Below are positions 13,370 through 25,401 of a DNA stretch of 64,000 nucleotides, one piece after another. Every line of letters begins with the position of its first letter. Position 1 is the stretch's first letter. Position numbers and translations under genes: made by a program. Where the stretch lies: contig NW_017265142.1 in the NCBI RefSeq assembly GCF_001638985.1, positions 1,170,572 to 1,234,571 of the forward strand, read 5' to 3'. The notes below the pieces were generated by a model. It did no database searches and was not told the DNA's origin. It worked only from the letters and a program-made list of their open reading frames with translations. This stretch comes from Phycomyces blakesleeanus NRRL 1555(-) (Eukaryota > Mucoromycota > Mucoromycetes > Mucorales > Phycomycetaceae).

Positions 13370-15011
13370 TACAAGATTTGTCTATATATATATTTCTTTC
13401 TTTCTTTTATAAATCTTCCCTACAATCCCCATTTACTTTATTTTTCATAATCATCATCTTCATTATTATTTTTTCTTTTTCCTACCATTACTACTACTAT
13501 TATTACTGTTACTGTTACTGTTACTGCTACTGCTACTACTCCTCACTTCTTCTTCTTCTTCTTCATTGTCTTTCCTTTCTCTTTTGCCCCATACCCTTTA
13601 CTTCATTCCCCACACATACACATTATATACACATACATATAATTAAACATTTGACAATTTAACCATCTAGCCCGTTTAATCTCATACCTTATCTTACTTT
13701 ATATATTATTAACCCCACTCCACCCCAACCCCACACACACACACACACACATTATATATATATATAATACAGGCTTACTATTACAGCCATTACAGCCATT
13801 ACAATTATTCTTAATACAATCATTCTTACCATTTAAACCAAGCTAAATTTCCTTTCTTTCTATACACACAGACACAAGCATATAGGTATACATAAATACC
13901 AAAAAAAAAAAGAAAAAAAAAGAATCATTATCCAAATTAAGCAAAGATTTGAACTGATTGTACGCTTCGATATTTAATTTCCGCCAGGGTTTTTTTTTTG
14001 TTGGCCAAAAGATAAGATGCGTGCACACACACACACAATATATATATATTTATATGTTCTTTATTTAAAATCAAAAGGTAATCATTGATTGGACGATTAG
14101 ATCAATATACACGGCGATTCCTTTTAGGTTCATGTGTTGAATAATTTTATATATATATTTATCTTTATCTTTTTCTTTTAAATAGTCAAATAGTCAACAT
14201 AGCTTCAAGTACAAAAGTACATGGCTACATATTAGATTAGATTAGATTAGCTTAGTTTGGCTTCAAGGTGTCTTGAACTACAAGTGACAACTCCCATGAT
14301 ATTGTGACGAAACCAACCAACCAGCAGACAAACAAACAAATACAAGAAAGAAAGGTCATGCATACAAACCAAAACCAAAACCAAAACCAAATCCAAATCC
14401 AAATCCAAATTGAAACGAAATAAATTGAAACAAATTAAATTAAATTAAAATGAAATGGAATGGAATGAAATGAATTGGATTGAGTTACATGAAAATGTCA
14501 CAAAATAATTGTGCTTCCTGACAATCTGTGTCAAAAAATAAAATAAAAATAAATAAAAAGAAACCAAAAATCACCCAACACAAAAAATAAATAAAGGTCT
14601 GTGACTGGCTATAAAGAGATAAAGAGAAATAGAAAGAAAGAGCAATGAGAATTGTTCAAATATTTTTTTTTTCAAGGTGTAAAAAGTAAAAAGTTAAGAT
14701 CAGAGTTAAGATAAATAATCCTCATTTATTTATATTGGAATATTTGAGTTTAACTTTGAGCTCTAAAAAAAATATATATATATTTCAAATGCCGATTTAC
14801 CTTGAGCTTGGAATTACAATAAATAAATAAAAAAAAAAAAAAAAAAAAAAAGACATAAAAAGGGCTGGGTCAGGAACGCATTTAAAAAAAATAAAATAAA
14901 TAAATAAATTTTGTTTCATTCTTTTTAAATAAACCAACCCTCCCAACTCCTTACCCTTATATATATATATATATTTTTCATACGTCTTTTCAATATCTTT
15001 ATATATTGACG
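13370..15011. other. intergenic region rich in simple repeats
   Basis: No gene seen. It contains TTACTG/CTACTG repeats near 13506-13545, CA runs (13732-13750, 14025-14037), ATTAG copies at 14232-14250, a hexamer array of CCAAAA then CCAAAT at about 14366-14412, GAAAT/GGAAT repeats at 14450-14470, and an A21 run near 14830. The last 80 bases before 15012 (CT-rich, then TATA repeats) presumably hold the pyruvate kinase core promoter. Confidence 0.65.
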
Positions 15012-17117
15012 ATGCCAGTTACACCCGAAATCACCTCTAAGCTCCAATGGGTCTCACAGATGAACGTAGACATTGAGCCTACTGCTGGTCGCAAGTCTAG
15101 TATCATTGGTACCATTGGTAAATATCAAAATACACGAATATTTTTTGGTTTGAAGGATATGAAGAAATAAACTTGCTGTTGCTGTAGGTCCCAACACAAA
15201 CAGCGTTGAGATGATCACCCAACTCCGTAACGCTGGTCTTAATGTTGTTCGTATGAACTTTTCTCACGGATCCTATGAGGTAAAGTCAAATAGATGGTGT
15301 ATTTAGAGGGGGAGGGGAAGCAAAATGGGATTTCTTTTTTGAAACAAGAACGGCGGGATAAGACTGGTAATTGCGGTAGGGTCTGGGTGGGGTGGGGTGG
15401 GGTGGAGAGAATAGAATAGAAATCATTTATCATTTATCACATTCGGAGATCATGTCCAGTCTATTGGGAATCAATAAATAATAAATAATGAAAATTTAAG
15501 AATATGAGAATTGACAATTGTTGGGATTATTTTTATAATACACTATGTATCTATGTATATTAAAAATCCAAATCAAATAGTACCATCAATCAGTGATCGA
15601 TAACACTCGCAAGAGTGCCGAACGTAAGTAAACACAGACCTCCTTACACAACTATACCAAAATCATCTCCTAATCATATCCATAGTCTACCCTGGTCGCC
15701 CCGTCGCTATTGCTCTTGACAACAAGGGTCCCGAGATCCGTACTGGTATCATGCGCGATGGTATCGAAATCCCCATCTCTGCTGGCCACGAAATGACCTT
15801 TAGCGTCGACAGCCAGTACGCCACCATCTGTGACGACAAGGTCATGTACATCGACTACACCAACCTGCCCAAGGTCATTGCAGTCGGCAAGACCATCTTT
15901 GTCGATGACGGTGTCCTGTCCTTCGAGGTCCTCGAGACTTCCGAAGACTCTCTCCGTGTGCGCGCAAACAACAATGGCAAGCTGTGCTCCCACAAGGGTG
16001 TCAACTTACCCGGAACCGATGTCGATCTGCCCGCTCTCTCCGAAAAGGACAAGGCCGATCTGTTGTTCGGTGTCAAGAACAAGGTCGACATGGTCTTTGC
16101 TTCCTTTGTCCGTCGTGGCCAGGACGTCAAGGATATCCGTGCCGTGCTTGGTGAAGAAGGCAAGCGCATCATGATCATCTCCAAGATCGAGAACCACCAG
16201 GGTGTCCAGAACTTTGACGACATTCTCAGAGAAACCGATGGTGTCATGATTGCCCGTGGTGACATGGGTATCGAAATCCCTCTTGAGCGAGTCTTTATTG
16301 CCCAGAAGATGATGATCACAAAGTGTAACTTGGCAGGAAAGCCCGTTATCTGGTACGTCTCTCTATTTAAATTAATAAATAATAATACACACAAAAGAAT
16401 ACGAAAAAACTTATATAATTCTTGTATAGTGCTACCCAGATGTTGGAGTCAATGACATACAACCCTCGTCCTACCCGTGCTGAAGTATCAGATGTAGCCA
16501 ATGCTGTATTGGATGGTGCTGATTGTGTCATGCTTTCGGGTGAAACTGCCAAGGGTGCTTATCCCATCGAGGCCGTCAAGACCATGCACGACATCAGTGT
16601 GTTGGCCGAATCAGTCCAGTGCTACCCTGCTGTCTTCAACGAGCTCCGTGCCTTGACTGCCTTGCCCACCGTCACATCCGAGACTGTTGCCTGTGCTGCC
16701 GTCAGTGCCTCCCACGAACAAAAGGCCGGCGCTATCATTGTGCTCTCGACTTCCGGAAACACAGCCCGTCTTGTATCAAAGTACAGACCCCAGGCTCCTA
16801 TCATCGTCGTCACCCGTAACCCCCAGACTGCTCGCCAGGTCCACCTCTACCGTGGCTGTTTCCCATTCTACTACCCCAAGGAATCCTCAGCCGCTGCCCA
16901 GCGTCTGTCCTTATCCTCAACCAGCACAAGCAGCGCTCACATGAGCCCAGCCGAGTACGCACCATGGCAGGAGGATGTCGATGCCCGTCTGATGTGGGGT
17001 ATGGAGCAGGCTATCAAGTATGGTCTCCTCAAGCACGGCGATCCCGTTGTTGCTATCCAGGGATGGAAGGGTGGTCTTGGAAACACCAACACTCTCCGCG
17101 TTCTTTTCACCCCATAA
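15012..17117 (+). CDS. pyruvate kinase
   Basis: Cytosolic last step of glycolysis: phosphoenolpyruvate plus ADP gives pyruvate plus ATP. Exons 15012-15117, 15188-15279, 15581-15623, 15686-16352, 16430-17117; 531 residues, close to the family length of about 500. Signatures are [13 protein letters not shown] (about 55-67), [11 protein letters not shown] (about 91-101), the active-site lysine segment [12 protein letters not shown], the metal-binding [10 protein letters not shown] (about 270), [13 protein letters not shown] across the last intron, and [11 protein letters not shown]. The C-terminal allosteric domain is present up to [13 protein letters not shown] 17-residue Ser/Thr/Ala-rich insertion around 460-480 is a small peculiarity. 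The G+C-richer, C-ending codons contrast with neighbouring genes and fit high expression. Confidence 0.97.
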
Positions 17118-17134
17118 ATGAAACACTTATGCAT

Positions 17135-17167
<33 letters not shown>

Positions 17168-17815
17168 AATAGAAAAAAAAATTAGCAGAAAAAAATTGAA
17201 ACAATTGAAACGGTTGAAACGATTTTTTATTTTATTTGACTTTGAGCATCATTCTCCTTCACACTTTTATATATATATATATATATATACAAACATACAT
17301 ACATATACACCTAAATAAATAAACATAATATATATGTAAATCTTTATGTATTCAATAAACATTCTGTCTAAGTTTGTACAGCATACAAAACTCACAGTAA
17401 AGAAGTGTACAAAAGATCAAATCCAAGAATTTGAAACAATTTCAAAAGAGTTGATTTTACCCAAAAGTATTTATATAGTAGATATTCTCTCTGTTGAGAT
17501 TTGTTGGCTGTTTGAAGTACAAGCCGCTAAGCTCCAAGATTTTTTACAATAATCTGTATACTAAAATAAAGACTGGTATTTATTTATTTATTTATTAAAG
17601 AACAAGAACAGGAAAGAACAAAAAGAAAAGAAAAGAAAAGCTATTCATTTATTGATTATCAATAAAGTCTATAAGATACAAAGGAAGATAAAGAGATAAA
17701 GAGAAAGAGGATATACCAGAGCCATGTTTAGAAGAATTAAATTAAAATACAACTTTTTTTTTTCTTCAGCAAAAAAAAAAATAATCCTACTTTCTTATAT
17801 GTATTACTATGATAA
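17118..17815. other. convergent intergenic spacer
   Basis: Between two convergent stops. CA run at 17134-17155, TA runs near 17268-17290, and TTTA and AAAGA repeats. A 68-codon ORF at 17346-17552 has no recognisable features and I do not call it a gene. Confidence 0.6.
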
Positions 17816-19774
17816 TTATTTGTGATCCAGCGGCTCAGCCACGATTGTGCTAGAATTGTGAGTATTGAGTGGGTTTCTTCTGGTAGAGAGCATGGGCTGA
17901 TGTTGCTGGGAGTTGATTTCAATCGAAGGTGAGAAATTAAGAGCGTCTCGGGCCAGCTGTTCCTTGACGTAGCCCTGTCGAAGGACATCGTATGGCTCTG
18001 CGTCAATAAAGTAGGTCCTTAACATGGCCTCCATTTCGTCCATACGGCGCTTCAATCGGTCATGGTCATAGTGTGTGACCGGATCACCAACAGCTCCACC
18101 ACCGCCAGTAGATGGGATCTGAGGGAATGGAATACCCAACAGACGGTTGTAGGTATCGTTCTCCATAGATGCCCGCTGGGAGGCTGACAGGGGAGCCGAT
18201 GCGGCGGGTGCAAAGCCCTGGATGTCGTGTTCCTTTGGAAACGGCATAGACTGAGGTCCCTTGGATATTCGGGCTTTGAGGATCGAGGACTGGCGCTTGG
18301 GACGTCCCTTTCCAGGACGAGCCGCAGGCTCGGTGGATTTTGCGAATGGGTTGTAGACAACACCCATTTCGAAAATTCCCCAGGGAGAGAATCTTCCGGC
18401 ACCAAACAAGATTGTGTAGATTCCGGTCAAAACACCATAAGCACCACCAGCAAGAGCAATCGCGTTAAGTACGGTATATTGTCTTTGTTCGGTCTAGCAT
18501 AAAGATGTTTGAAAAAGAAAATTTTTGATCAGCTAAATATACATTTTTTTTTATATCTAGGGACTTACTTTTACATCCATATTGGTTTTTGCAAGACTTA
18601 TAGAAAATATACCATCGTATCCCTAAAGCACAAGTGTTTTTTTTATAGGTTAATATATGCCTATATGTTAAATATAGATGTACTTACTCCAGTAGTTAAT
18701 GGCTCCTTTTGTTGCAGAGGAAAATCTTGTTGCGTTGTATCCAAGGTGATGATATCTACATATTTTGCACCCTACAAATTATAATTAGAATACATATTAA
18801 TTGCCATTGCTACAAAAAGAAATTCAAACTCACAAAGCCAAGAATTGATCTAGAATCTTTTGGTTTGATTGCCCTGTACTTGACTGGAGAGAACTTGATG
18901 ATTGTGCTCACGTTGAGATTACTGTAGATTCTGTTGTTTCCATTCTGCATACTTGTATAAAGTGTTCTCTAATAGATAGATAGATATATTATAAGTAAAT
19001 CAATAATAATAATAGTAATAATAATAAATTAATATTCAAAAACTAACCTCTTGTGGTATGAATTCACTAGAGTTGAGATACCATTGGTTGAATGTGGGAG
19101 AGTAGAGCTGGATGTCCATACTGGGCTGAGCTCTGATGTTGTATCCCGCACTATCGACACTTCCGAGCTTCCAAAGGATTTCAATGTTGTTGATCAACGA
19201 GCTGTTCTCGGGATATGGTCTGTTGGCCGCATACTGCAATAGCCCCTGGGTTCTAAGCATGTAGCACTGTGGGGTCGATCCCATGCTGATGGCACCTCGT
19301 TCGGTCATTCCGATGCAGTCAAAAGGAAGAGAGGTGAAGTTGGTATAGATTGCGTTACAGAACGCAAATTGCATTGTCGTATTGACAACACACATCTCGA
19401 TATCTGGTGCAGCGTAGGTGGCGTTTACGGATTCAGATGAAAGGAGGATAAGAGGTACATCATCAACAATCTAAAGTACATCCATACAAATAAAGATATA
19501 ATATAATGATAATAAAAAGAAGAAGAAAATTGCCGGTTTAGATCATGGTAATGGTAATGATAACTATAATTATCTACCTGGACAATTAGATATGCACAGT
19601 ATGCAAAGAATAATAAAACAAACAAGACGGCAACAACACCACGAGCTGCTGCAAACCGAGCAGATTCAAAAGGCTGTTAAAAAATATTAGATATCCAAAT
19701 GTCCTTTGATTTGATCTTATTTGATTAATAACAAGACTTACTCTTTTGTAAAAAGCCTCTCTGATGAAATACAT
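17816..19774 (-). CDS. unrecognised membrane protein with two TM segments and a Cys-containing extracytosolic domain
   Basis: I do not recognise the family. Exons from the start: 19774-19742, 19673-19578, 19470-19048, 18968-18834, 18771-18688, 18622-18569, 18493-17816; every intron is phase 0; 500 residues. Visible parts: a short basic N-terminus (MYFIREAFYKR), a hydrophobic helix at about 23-43 (VVAVLFVLLFFAYCAYLIV), a roughly 240-residue stretch with several N-x-S/T sites and cysteines (ends near 282), a second helix at about 283-306 (LAGGAYGVLTGIYTILFGAG), and a cytosolic-looking tail. The tail is basic and Ser/Pro-rich, with a short predicted coiled coil RLKRRMDEMEAMLRTYF near 420-440. 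The simplest topology puts both ends in the cytosol and the middle domain outside or in a lumen. Seven clean splice joins make a real gene very likely. Confidence 0.75.
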
Positions 19775-21785
19775 TCTTATTTGATCTCTCTTTGTTCACA
19801 CAATATAATATATACCACTAATAAAGACAAGGAAGAATAAATAAATAAAAGGAAGAAGAAGAAGAACAAGAAGAAGGACAAGATCAAGGCAAAAAGATTA
19901 TCTTATATATAATAGTAATCTGTATAGTCAATCTAGAATCCTTCCAACCAAACGCCACTCCAAACTAAGCCTTTGTACAATGTAACAACAGAACAAGGGA
20001 AAAAGAAAAGCCAAAAAGTTGGGAAAATTATGAATTATAAATAATTATTATAATAATAATAATAATAATAGTAAGATTTCTGTGTGCTACACTACGCCAT
20101 TTTTTCTTGTCTTGTTATATTTGGGTTGACTGATTGATCGATTTAGTACATTGTCTATTGCCACATGAATATCAAATAGCCTTTGGGTCTATTGAGAAAG
20201 CCGAAAATAATAAGAATAAAAGATCATTGAATGATGAGCTGAAGATATATATATATATTAACTTTCTACCTGTTGTTCTACCTATCTAATTATAATAGTA
20301 ATAAAAAGAGGCTCATTACTCAATAGCTTAGATATATAGCTTATGTTCATATTAAGCTAAATATCTCCTTCGATAATAGTAATAGTAATGAAAACAAGAA
20401 AATATGCCTGTAGGCTCATTAAGATTCAATAAACTGATACTAGTATCCAGGTGTAAGATTCTTTTTTTTTAATCTAATAACCGAATAAAAAGAAAGAGTA
20501 TTTCGTTCGAGAAAATACTATTGATAGTGATATTGATAATATGTAGTGTAACATATGTGGGTTGGTATTCCAAGGTTCGATGTTCAGTATAATTTCTTGC
20601 TCCAAACAGCTCTTTCCTATTTGTCCCCGATTTTGATTTATATACATATATTCTCTTTTTCATACGCCACACAATATGAAATCAAAATAATGTAAAATAA
20701 AGGTAAGAATGAGGCTCATACAATTTAGAACTTGTGTGTAAAGATTACTACTTCTATACCAATAAACGGGTCTATTATTCTTTTGTGTGTATGCTTGGCT
20801 TAAATAGAGCATTACTATATAAAGATATATAGGCCAATATCACTGAATAGTATTTAAAGTAAGCTGAAAATCAAGCAAGAAAAACACACACAATAAGCCA
20901 TGTTTATATATTATAAGAAGAAGAAGAAGAATAAATAAAATATAGAGGTTTGGGCCAATTCAGAAGTTCATTGGCTTAGCCTCACCCTCTAAGCTTTTGA
21001 TGTCACTATTAGAACATACATTTTATTACTATTGTTTCTATGTACATATATAAAGAAATAATAATAAGCAAATTTCAAATCATTTTTTTGACATTTTATA
21101 CAAATATTTACCAATGAAATAGCACAATTATAATACATAAATAAATAAGAAGACGTATATATAAGATATATTTAAATGGTTTTAATCTGATAAGTTGTGT
21201 CCTGTTGCAAATGTATATACATACATATATATACATGATTTATATTATTTCCAATTAAGGCGAAAGATGAAAAAAAAAAAGTATGTTTTGGTCAAAATTT
21301 GTGCTTCTAATCAGTGGTTTATATTTCTTTACATGTGAGGATACGCACATTTGTTGTCATGATGATTTAAATTGTACATGATCCATAAGCAGATAAGCTA
21401 AAATATTCCCAAAACATAAGAAAGGAAACCATGTATACAAAAGCAAAAATTATTTTTATTATACCAACTGGCTTCTTCTCTCTCTCTCTTTCTTTCTTTA
21501 TGCTTATCACTAATATTTTAATGGATATATATATATATATATATAATATAGTAATAAAGTGAATATCTACAAAACGCCTGAAGCCACACAATTATAAATA
21601 AAAATATATGTATACTTTTTTAAGATAAACAACTGTAGAGGAAAAAATTGAGTACGAGTACGAGTATAAGCGCAAGTACAAGTACAAGAATATATATTGT
21701 GTTACGATTGTACTTCAATTTCTTTTAAAGAAAAGTTTAATTGCTGTACCGCCTTATTGTAAATGTTTTCAAAATGGTATAAATA
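19775..21785. other. AT-rich gene-free region, left part of a 4.6 kb desert
   Basis: No coding sequence I can support. The first few hundred bases, purine-rich with GAA repeats (19850-19875), are presumably the promoter of the membrane protein gene. The rest is AT-rich with TA and GAA microsatellites. Confidence 0.6.
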
Positions 21786-22097
21786 GGGTGTTTCAGCAGT
21801 TTTGTTTGATTGTTTTTGGTTCGGGGGTTTAATATTGAAAAATCATTGGCTCTCGTTAATCTGAAAAATAGATAAATTTTATCTCCAAACAACTATCAAA
21901 ATTTTTAGTTGTTTGAATAGTTGTTTGAATAGTTGAAAAATGGAGAAATCGCGGGCTTATTTTTTTAAGAAAAAAAATATAAATTTTATGTAATACTTAG
22001 GGCACTCAGTTGATTTTTTATAGGTTGATTATTATTGGCTTATATATTTAATTCACGAAATCAGAACAATCAAACATCTAAAACTGCTGAAACACCC
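21786..22097. mobile_element. Tc1/mariner-type MITE, 312 bp
   Basis: Both ends carry the same inverted terminal sequence. The left reads GGGTGTTTCAGCAGTTTT inward, and the right end gives the identical 18 bases on the other strand; after a 4-5 base indel both continue GTTTGATTGTT. Each end abuts a TA dinucleotide (21784-21785 and 22098-22099), the target duplication of Tc1/mariner elements. There is no ORF inside, so it is non-autonomous. The interior includes a repeated GTTGTTTGAATA motif near 21906-21935. The well-kept ends suggest fairly recent movement by a transposase encoded elsewhere. Confidence 0.85.
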
Positions 22098-24385
22098 TAA
22101 TAGATGTATAAAATAGCCCCTTTACCTTTACTACAAAAAAAAAGCATCGAAATATACCATGACCAATAGTATCTTATCAACCATTTATTCAAAAATAAAT
22201 AGCTAAATAGCCAAAAACTAACAAAACTGTAAAAATTAAGTATCAATCTATTTCTCTCTTTCTTCTCTAAAATATAAATTACACAAATCAACCCCACAAA
22301 CTATTTGCCTTTCTTCTTCTTCTTACTAGAAATACCAATAATATAATCAATACGTAAATTTCTTACTGGTTGTATTATCGAAATAAAATAATAATAACGA
22401 TTACTTGGTTGTACAGATAAAGGTGTGTGAAAGAGAGAGAGAGAGTATTGAACTGGATTTGAATTTGATTTATACGCATGAATCATAGTACCTTTTGAAG
22501 GTGAGGCAAACTATGACAGCAAAAATGTTAACGTATTGGCCAGAATAATAAGCATAATCATTAATATTTATTTGTTTTTTAAATATATATATATATATAT
22601 TGAAATGTAACCTCTACAGTGACACAATCAGTTTTGGTCAAATCTAAAAAAATACTAGTTTTCTCTTGGTTTTGTTTGGGCCTTGTAGATCATGGAGGCT
22701 ATTCTACAAGTGCCTGTTAGAAAATGAGTATATTCATACGCTCGCACACATACATATATACCTAATCTTTAGACTTCTTGAATTCAAACACGTTAAATAT
22801 CCCAAGCTCTGCTTCATAAGTAGATGGTATTTTCATACAAGATGAATAGAAAGAAAGACAAAAGAGCGCTTGCGTTGCTTGTTAAAAACCTCAACTTTAA
22901 GGATAGTATTGGCCATAACGAAAACAAGCTTACAGGTGTAACTGTTTTTAGACATGTCTATTACTGACAATTGTCTGCACATCTTTTCACTCACTGGTAT
23001 TTTATCATTGTAAACTTTAGGATTAAGGACTGCTTTTTTTCTCGTCACAGTTGTAGTCTTATTTTCCAAAAGACTTTGCCCTTGCAGATGTTTAGCCATT
23101 CTGTGGTTTGGGTAGTCCTTTGATTTTGAGCTCTTCTAAATTTTCTTGACGACGATACAGACATACAAGACTACAACTAAACGCGATGGTATGTCTATTA
23201 AACAGACCATACACTGAATATTTATGCATAGATTGTCAAAGAAAGCATACTAAACTTAAAGTATCCCAAACCTAGTGAGAATATGATGACCTTTTATTAA
23301 CAAGTTGGTTCACCAAATAAATATTGCTAAATTTTCAAGACGAGTTTGATAGTACATTACACTTCTTTTTATTTCATAAAAACATCTGTTATTCTACAGA
23401 TTTTAGCTGCTGTTTGTACTTAGTCACCTAAAAATGTGTTTAAACTGTACTTCTACTCACCTTGATCCATAAAGATACTTTTACAATGATCAGTTTAAAG
23501 ATGTTACTCAAAAAATCCGGATTTTTTTTTGTCTTCATCCAAAGAAAAGGTAAGCTGAGTACCAAAAACAAATTTTGATTCGTCAAAAAATAAGACTTAG
23601 ATAGTCTGAATTTTAAGTAAAGTTTGTAGTATCAAAAGTATATGTGATTCTTGTAACAGCTTTTAACATAAACAAGAACCTTACTTACTTGGTTTACAAA
23701 ACATATTTCTTTATTACAATAAAAACTTGCCCTTTTTTTCGTAGTAATAAAACCAGACCTTTCTATTTTATGAATTTTTTTTTATATATATATTCCTTGT
23801 ATTTTTCATATATTTATTTATTTTATATAATTTCTAACCTTATTTTACACTACAAAGTTAAAATAACCAATATAGTAGAATACAATAGAATGGATTTCTA
23901 TTGTTTGAGCATTAACTCATTGATTCATTCATATACTCTATTCATTTATATTATAGCGAGTGTTCCGGACATTTAAGAATGTGACGTCGACTACATTCAT
24001 GACCTTCTTTTCAATGTTTTTTTAAAACTCAACTCATTCAACCACCACTAATTCTACTATTACCACCACCAACTACCCTCGCTCTCATTCTCACCCTTTA
24101 CCTAGCCTTTCCAAGTCCATACACCGCATCAGAAAGTCTTCTTCTTCTTTTTTATTTTATTTTATTTGCTTAAAGAAGATAAAGAAGAAGAGACATATAA
24201 TATAGCAGAAAGTATATATCTACATTCAAAAGAAGAAGAAGAAGAAAAACAGTAAAAACCTGAATTAAATATACAAAACAAGACAACAATATAACACATT
24301 AAATAGATAAAATAAATAAAGAGAAAAGAAAGCAAAAAAAAAAAGAAATAAAAGAAGAAGAAGAAGAAGAAGAAAAAAAGTCATC
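22098..24385. other. AT-rich gene-free region with decayed transposon traces
   Basis: No intact gene. At 22616 a sequence CAGTGACACAATCAGTTTTG resembles a Tc1 terminal repeat, and 23531-23596 on the minus strand looks like a scrap of Tc1 transposase. An 88-codon minus-strand ORF at 22833-23099 lies in the same block and may be part of the same dead element, but I cannot identify it. From about 24160 the sequence turns GAA/AAAT-rich, a likely promoter and 5' UTR for the gene at 24386. Confidence 0.5.
23531..23596 (-). pseudogene. fragment resembling the first catalytic block of a Tc1-like transposase
   Basis: Minus-strand translation gives VLFFDESKFVFGTQL followed by FSLDED. The family motif around the first catalytic aspartate is V-I/L-F-S-D-E-S-R/K-F, so the match is specific but short. 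Stops and frameshifts surround it, and I could not find the W-G, DNAP-H or PDLNPIE blocks in order. It is a dead remnant if real. Confidence 0.45.
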
Positions 24386-25362
24386 ATGAGTATCGCAGGC
24401 TCAGCATCCTCACGCGGCACCCACTCTCGTTCACCTTCTCGCTCACGATCGCCTCCTTACAGTGATGGTCGATACCCACCACGCTACCAATCTCGCTACG
24501 ATGCCTACAGCTACAGACCACGAAGCGGCATGTCTGCAGCCTTGGACGATTATAGGGAAATGCGAGAACGCGACCGAGAGAGAGAACGAGATCGATCGCT
24601 GATGATGAGAGACGACCGATACCTTCCTAGAACACGAGACAGGTAATAAGGCTCAGGTGTCATGAGGGGAGCCTGATTGACCCCTTCCTCCCTCCAAATC
24701 AATATCCTTGCAGAGACGACCGTTACACGCCTTACTACCGTGAAGACATCCCACCTGCCCATCACTACCCCACAATGATGGCACGCGATTATGCTAAAAA
24801 TTCATCCGGTTCACGGAGAGAAGGTAAACAAGGCCAAAATAAATAAATAAATAAATAGCTTGTTTAACATACATGCATATGTAATTATGTAATTATTTAT
24901 GTGCGCATTTGCTCTATAATTATTACTTTTTTTTCTAATTATTTAATTATAATTATAATTGTATTTTATTTTATTTTACTTTTGACTCATTGTTCATTTA
25001 TTTATTTATATTAATTTCTTTTAATTTTTATTTTATTTTTAAAAAAAAATCATTAAAATTCATACTTGAACAAAAACAGCTAGCATTGAACGACCAAAGG
25101 CATCAGAATCTACAACGAGTAAAGACCCGAAAGATGACAACAAACCAATTGAATCTTATACAAACACTCGGTATCTTGATTGGCGTGATCGAGACCGGGA
25201 TCGAGAGAGAGAACGAGAAAGAGAACGCCGTTACCGTGAGGAAGACAGACGTCGTGAATATGATCGGAGGAACCGTGATCGTGACAGGTAAAAATAAAAC
25301 AAAAAAATAATATATATATATGTATATATTATTACCTACACCCACACCTATGCCTATACGCA

Positions 25363-25401
<39 letters not shown>

